From positions 1 through 34,063 of the forward strand of contig JANLGA010000003.1 in assembly GCA_024653225.1 (NCBI GenBank): 34,063 bases of DNA. Direction: 5' to 3'. This stretch comes from Bacillota bacterium. Lineage in GTDB: Bacteria; Bacillota; Sulfobacillia; JABLXB01. Below the pieces are notes generated by a model. It saw only the letters and a program-made list of their open reading frames with translations, did no database searches and was not told the DNA's origin. Below, in pieces: positions 30,147-34,063 of this stretch. Both the position numbers and the translations under genes were made by a program. Positions within the stretch are counted from its first letter, which is position 1. Each line of letters begins with the position of its first letter.

Positions 30147-32018
30147 ATGAAGTTTCGGTTCGCATTCAAGTTGGGAGGGGCGATGGCGGCGCCCCTCATT
30201 CTAGTGCTCATCGTCGGATGGCTGGGAGTCTCGTCGCTTTCCAGGGTCCACGGCTACGTGCACCAGATAGCCTCCGACCAGATGAGGGTAGTTGACCTGA
30301 CCACCCAGATCCAGACCGAGACCGGGCTGTACCGGCAGTGGGAACTCCAGCACATCCTCAGCACCACCATCGGGGAGATGGACGACTACAAGACGAGGGC
30401 GGAATCCTCCGCGAAGTCCATCCGAAAGACGATGGACGAACTCCTCGGGGTCGCGTCCGGCGAGATCGCCGATGCAGCCGCCGGGCTGGCGAAGGCCTGG
30501 CAGGCGTACGAGGCGACACACGCCCCCCTCATTGAACTCAGCTTCACGGACCGCAAGAGCGAGGCCCTGAACTACCTCAGGGGCGAATCGCGCGAGGCCC
30601 TGTACGAGGTGGAGAAGAGTCTCCGGTCGCTGATTTCCCTCGCGCGAGACAAGTGCAAGGAGTGCGAGACGGAAGCGGCCAAGGTGTTCGGGGGTTCGCG
30701 CCGGCTCGTGGTAGTCGCCTCGATACTCGCCTTCCTCATCGGCGTTCTCTCCACGTTCATCCTCACCAGGGCGGTGGTCAGCCCGCTGACAGAGCTGGCC
30801 CGCGCCAGTAGGATGGTGGCTTCGGGGGACCTGACGCACGAGCTCAAGGTCAGGCGCACGAGGGACGAGTCGGAGGAGGTATCCAGGGCGTTCGCGGGGA
30901 TGGTGTCGAGCCTCAAGGAGCTCATCCACCAAGTGTCGGACGGGGAGGAGAAGGTATCGCACGCCAGCACCTTGGTCTCGACTGAGGCGGGGGGTGTATT
31001 GTCGGCGACCGAGCGGATCGCGCAGTCCGCCAGGACGGCGGCGTCCTCCGCCGCGGAGCAGCTCGGGGCGATGCAGAGCGCCACGAGGATAATGTACGAG
31101 CTTCAGAAGGCAATCGAGGATATTGCCGACGGCGCCCAGGAACAGAACGCGGCCGTCGCCGATACTCTGTCGGCGGTCAAGAGCATGAATTCGGCGATAC
31201 GAGAGATGGGGGACGCCGCCGGAGACGTCGCCTCCGCCGTGGAGCGCAGCAAGTCGGCTTCGGATACGGGCGTGGCCGCCGTCGAGCGGGCGCTCAGCGG
31301 CCTCGACGCGATAAAGCAGAGATCGCAGGACGCCACGGAGTCCATGCGCGAATTCGGAGGGTCCCTCGACAGGATCACCCAGATACTCCAGACGATCAGG
31401 GACATCGCCGACCAGACCAACTTGCTGGCACTCAACGCCGCCATCGAGGCGGCCAGGGCCGGTGAGCACGGTCGCGGGTTCGCGGTGGTCGCCGACGAGG
31501 TGAGGAGCCTGGCCGACAGGGCGGCCAAGTCAACGAAGGAGATAGGGGACCTGGTTCAGGAAGTCGAAGCACACGCGGCCGACGCCGAGCGGTGTGTTAG
31601 GAGCACTTTCGAGGAAGCGTCCAGCGGTAGGCAGCTGGGCGACGAGGTGGCCAAAGCGTTGAGCGAGGTTCTGTCCGTGGTCGCGGAAGCGGGGGACAAG
31701 ATCGAGGGCATCCTCCGGGGCATCAGGGCACTGGGCGAGCACGGTGACGCGGTCGGCCGCGCGTCGGAGAGGGTCGCGGCCGTCACGGAAAGGAACAGTG
31801 CGGCGACGGAGGAAATGAGCGCCGCGAGCAAGGAAGTCGTCGCCGCCGTGGACCAGGCGCGGGCACTCGCGGAGAGGAATTCGAGGGTGGTGGAGGAGGT
31901 ATCTTCGAGCGTGGCCCAGATGAAGGCGTCGGTGACGGGTCTCACCGCGGCGGCCGATTCGCTCGGGGAGATCGCCCGGAACCTGCGCGTCTCGGTGGGA
32001 AAGTTCAGGATAGCGTGA
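30147..32018 (+). CDS. Methyl-accepting chemotaxis protein
   Basis: This 623-residue receptor has TM1 (about residues 11-30, PLILVLIVGWLGVSSL), a helical periplasmic domain to about 185 with the look of a four-helix bundle, and TM2 (VVASILAFLIGVLSTFIL). HAMP starts at RAVVSPLTELARAS, and a long coiled-coil signalling domain follows, with the invariant hairpin tip DQTNLLALNAAIEAARAGEH followed by GRGFAVVADEVRSLA. ATG 30147 (MKFRFAFKLGG) has ggggggtg 6 nt upstream; GTG 30117 and ATG 30123 are alternatives with their own aggtg. The ligand is unknown. No other che genes are in the window. A terminator follows directly. Confidence 0.92.
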   Translation: MKFRFAFKLGGAMAAPLILVLIVGWLGVSSLSRVHGYVHQIASDQMRVVDLTTQIQTETGLYRQWELQHILSTTIGEMDDYKTRAESSAKSIRKTMDELLGVASGEIADAAAGLAKAWQAYEATHAPLIELSFTDRKSEALNYLRGESREALYEVEKSLRSLISLARDKCKECETEAAKVFGGSRRLVVVASILAFLIGVLSTFILTRAVVSPLTELARASRMVASGDLTHELKVRRTRDESEEVSRAFAGMVSSLKELIHQVSDGEEKVSHASTLVSTEAGGVLSATERIAQSARTAASSAAEQLGAMQSATRIMYELQKAIEDIADGAQEQNAAVADTLSAVKSMNSAIREMGDAAGDVASAVERSKSASDTGVAAVERALSGLDAIKQRSQDATESMREFGGSLDRITQILQTIRDIADQTNLLALNAAIEAARAGEHGRGFAVVADEVRSLADRAAKSTKEIGDLVQEVEAHAADAERCVRSTFEEASSGRQLGDEVAKALSEVLSVVAEAGDKIEGILRGIRALGEHGDAVGRASERVAAVTERNSAATEEMSAASKEVVAAVDQARALAERNSRVVEEVSSSVAQMKASVTGLTAAADSLGEIARNLRVSVGKFRIA

Positions 32019-32034
32019 ATGGCGGCATCCCGCG

Positions 32035-32060
32035 GGGCCCCTCGTCAGAGGGGCCCTTCC
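32035..32060. terminator. Intrinsic terminator shared by convergent genes
   Basis: A perfect 9-bp GC stem (gggcccctc / gaggggccc) with loop gtca is followed by ttccgtt. It lies 16 bp after the receptor stop and contains the stop codon of the leftward gene (32045-32047), so it can serve both directions. Confidence 0.7.
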
Positions 32061-32686
32061 GTTCGGGGATACCTCTTGAACACGTCCCTCAGCCGGGCGA
32101 GGGCGAAAACATTGCAGGCGTGCAACATCAGGAAGAGGCCTACACAGAGAAAGGCGACGGCCGCCGCGCCGGGCTCGACGGGAAGGCTCTCGACATCACC
32201 GCGCGACATGCCGCACAGGTCGAGAAGGCGTTTCAGGGCGGAATACTTGGGCAGCATGAGGGCGGAGACGGCTTCCTGGAAAGAGAACCCGTACAGTCTA
32301 GGCACGACCAAGATCCACCCGGTGAACCCGAGAGAGAACAAGAGCAAGGCGAACACGAGATTCGCCGAACGCCATGGGGTCGGGCCGTTCCAGTCGAACG
32401 CCAGCGAGAAGGTGCCGATGAAGAGGAAGTATGAAAGCGCCTCGGAGGCGTGGAACAGTGCGCCGATCAGGAACGCCGAGACGGCCACGTGGCGCAACCT
32501 GCGGCCGAATCCCCCATTGACAAGCGCGGTCGTGGCCGGGCAGAAGTATTTCGCCCACTTCAGGGGCCCGGGCAGGATGCGGCCGGCCAGGTAGAGCACG
32601 GCGCAGGACAGCGCGAGTAGCGCCGTCCTCGCCGACCCTCGGGCGCCTCCCCCAATGTCGAACCCCGATGCCCCGGCCGTGTCCAC
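32045..32686 (-). CDS. Multi-helix membrane protein of unknown function (YIP1-like?)
   Basis: This 213-residue integral membrane protein has about five hydrophobic helices: ALLALSCAVLYLAGRIL, VAVSAFLIGALF, NLVFALLLFSLGFTGWIL, and AAVAFLCVGLFLMLHACNVF are clearest. The FSFQEAVSALMLPKYSALK segment before the last helix resembles small Firmicutes YIP1-like proteins, but the match is loose. GTG 32686 has gggggcgg upstream. It stands alone between two receptors and shares its terminator with the chemotaxis receptor gene. I assign no function. Confidence 0.6.
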   Translation of the reverse strand: MDTAGASGFDIGGGARGSARTALLALSCAVLYLAGRILPGPLKWAKYFCPATTALVNGGFGRRLRHVAVSAFLIGALFHASEALSYFLFIGTFSLAFDWNGPTPWRSANLVFALLLFSLGFTGWILVVPRLYGFSFQEAVSALMLPKYSALKRLLDLCGMSRGDVESLPVEPGAAAVAFLCVGLFLMLHACNVFALARLRDVFKRYPRTEGPL

Positions 32687-32850
32687 GCAATCCGCCCCCG
32701 ATGAACAACGTATTCGCCGCAGCGCTTGCCCGTGCGGGCGGCATCGGCGGACCCGAACGCGGCGCGGTAACCCCCGGGTGGCGATCCCACGATATATGTG
32801 CGTAGGGGGGGGAGGCTTCCCCGCGCCGTGTGCGGCGGGGACTGCGTCTT

Positions 32851-34063
32851 ATGAAGTTGCGCAAGAGAAGCCTGATCATTACGGGAATATCGGTCGCCTG
32901 CCTTACCGTCGTTCTGCATTATTCAGCACAGGCCGTATTCTTGAAGAACTTGTCGAGGTTCGAGGATGTTGAGACCGACCGCAGCGTGACCACGGCACTG
33001 AACACTGTAAGCGATCACCTCAGGCACATGAAGGCGGTGGCGGCCCGGTGGGCGGCGGACAGCCGGACGCCCCGGTTCGCGCGGGACGGAGACATCGGCG
33101 GATTAGGGCCGGATCTCCGGGAATCCCTGCTGGATCTCGGCGCGGACTTCGTTCTCGCGTTGGATGATTCCGGCCGATTCTTGTACGGTGGCGCCCTGGA
33201 TCGGGAGACACCGGGCGGCGCCGGGCTTCCGGCCGGCATATTCGACCACCTATCCGCGGACAGCGTCCTGTTGAGGCCGCGCGAGCGGGACGGAGGCGCG
33301 TCGGGCTTTCTCAGCCTTGGGGACGTACCCCTCATGGTCGTCTCGGAGCCCATGCGCAGAGACGGGGACGAGCCGGAAGATGCGGGCTGGTTGGTCGTCG
33401 GGGCGTTTCTCGACGAACCCGTAACGAGACGACTGAGCGAATTCGCGCGCCTGTCTCTTACGGTGTTGCCCCTGTCACACCCGGAAGTCCGCGGAGCCTT
33501 ACTGGCCGAGCCACGGCCGCCGGGCGGGTACGTGCGTTTCGACCGGGGCGACTCGGGTTCCACATTCGCCTGCGCGCTCGTGACGGACCTCTACGGTCAG
33601 CCGTGTTTCGCCCTAGGCATCGAAACACCGAGCGCCGTTGCGCACGTCCGCAGGGCGCTTTTTCTCGTCAGCGCGGTAGTCTTCGCGGCGACCGGGGCGT
33701 TGGGATTGGTCATACTCCTGGTCGTCGAACGGACGATCTTCTCGCCGCTTGGTCGCCTGGTCAAAGGCGTCAAGGGAGTCGGAACCGTGGGAGACCTGTC
33801 ACTGAGGGTACCCGCGGATGCCAACGACGAGGTGTCGAACCTGGGGCGGGAGATAAACAGGATGCTGGACGCTCTCCAGTGGTCCGAGGCCGAGATGAAG
33901 AAGAGTGAGGCGATACTCCGTCGCATCAATGAGAGCGTGTTGGACCTCATCACCCAGGTGGACACGCAATGGGTCTGCCAATTCGCGAGCGCTTCGCACA
34001 AGACGGTTCTCGGCTACGAGGTTTCCGAGCTGGTCGGAAAGCCCATGCTGCAGCTCGTGCACC
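32851..34063 (+). CDS. CHASE4-HAMP-PAS sensor protein, cut by the window end
   Basis: The reading frame stays open from ATG 32851 to the end of the window (404 residues). TM1 is at residues about 8-28 (LIITGISVACLTVVLHYSA); a CHASE4-like extracellular region begins with FEDVETDRSVTTALNTVSDH and extends to about 265. TM2 (VSAVVFAATGALGLVILLVV) is followed by HAMP (SPLGRLVKGVKGVGTVGDLS ... EINRMLDALQ) and a coiled coil, then a PAS domain (NESVLDLITQVD ... VLGYEVSELVGKPM). The output domain lies outside; a histidine kinase or a cyclic di-GMP domain would fit. No clear ribosome binding site precedes ATG 32851, so a nearby start is possible. Confidence 0.8.
   Translation, partial: MKLRKRSLIITGISVACLTVVLHYSAQAVFLKNLSRFEDVETDRSVTTALNTVSDHLRHMKAVAARWAADSRTPRFARDGDIGGLGPDLRESLLDLGADFVLALDDSGRFLYGGALDRETPGGAGLPAGIFDHLSADSVLLRPRERDGGASGFLSLGDVPLMVVSEPMRRDGDEPEDAGWLVVGAFLDEPVTRRLSEFARLSLTVLPLSHPEVRGALLAEPRPPGGYVRFDRGDSGSTFACALVTDLYGQPCFALGIETPSAVAHVRRALFLVSAVVFAATGALGLVILLVVERTIFSPLGRLVKGVKGVGTVGDLSLRVPADANDEVSNLGREINRMLDALQWSEAEMKKSEAILRRINESVLDLITQVDTQWVCQFASASHKTVLGYEVSELVGKPMLQLVH

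Overview
The window looks like chromosomal DNA of a GC-rich, anaerobic, endospore-forming Firmicute (Bacillota). The evidence is two tandem CotE-type spore coat genes, a VanW-family gene, PTS components, a SorC-family regulator, an oxygen-sensitive glycyl radical enzyme (GRE) system and strong purine-rich ribosome binding sites with many GTG/TTG starts. I would not go below phylum from sequence alone.

Region 1 (1-19926, all genes rightward) is one large carbohydrate-catabolic island. It holds two ascorbate/galactitol-superfamily (Ula-like) PTS sets: EIIA-EIIB-EIIC at 281-2387, and EIIC at 9066 with EIIA and EIIB at 13984-14811. Between and after them lie a GlpA-like FAD dehydrogenase / NAD(P)-FAD oxidoreductase / DUF1667 module, two zinc alcohol/polyol dehydrogenases plus the tail of a third, a Gfo/Idh/MocA oxidoreductase, two DeoC-family proteins (one without catalytic residues), a GRE with its radical-SAM activase, a split transketolase, a SorC regulator and a GutQ/KdsD-like sugar-phosphate isomerase. 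The gene content suggests that a polyol or anhydro-sugar is taken up and phosphorylated by the PTS, dehydrated or ring-opened by the GRE, cleaved by the DeoC aldolase, and that side branches enter the pentose phosphate pool through the isomerase and transketolase.

Region 2 (19927-28771) is housekeeping and sporulation-type DNA. It has two leftward CotE-like genes behind a possible sporulation promoter, a rightward MATE exporter whose end overlaps a leftward MFS exporter by 294 bp, a leftward PflX-type radical SAM protein, a rightward VanW protein, a leftward CHASE4-GGDEF-HD-GYP signalling protein whose HD-GYP domain is broken, and a DUF192 protein.

Region 3 (28772-34063) holds a sodium-pump decarboxylase beta subunit followed by a tiny one-helix ORF, a methyl-accepting chemotaxis protein, an unknown membrane protein and a CHASE4-HAMP-PAS sensor cut by the window end.

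Three sequence lesions deserve attention. Positions 1-105 are an inverted fold-back copy of the C-terminal coding sequence of a zinc dehydrogenase that ends correctly at 195. A 25-bp inverted duplication frameshifts the GRE gene just upstream of its glycyl-radical domain. A deletion of about 65 bp frameshifts the HD-GYP domain. The first two share a fold-back signature, so chimeric assembly or amplification is a serious alternative to real mutation. No stretch over 300 bp lacks a gene, and I saw no tRNA, rRNA, CRISPR array or insertion sequence.
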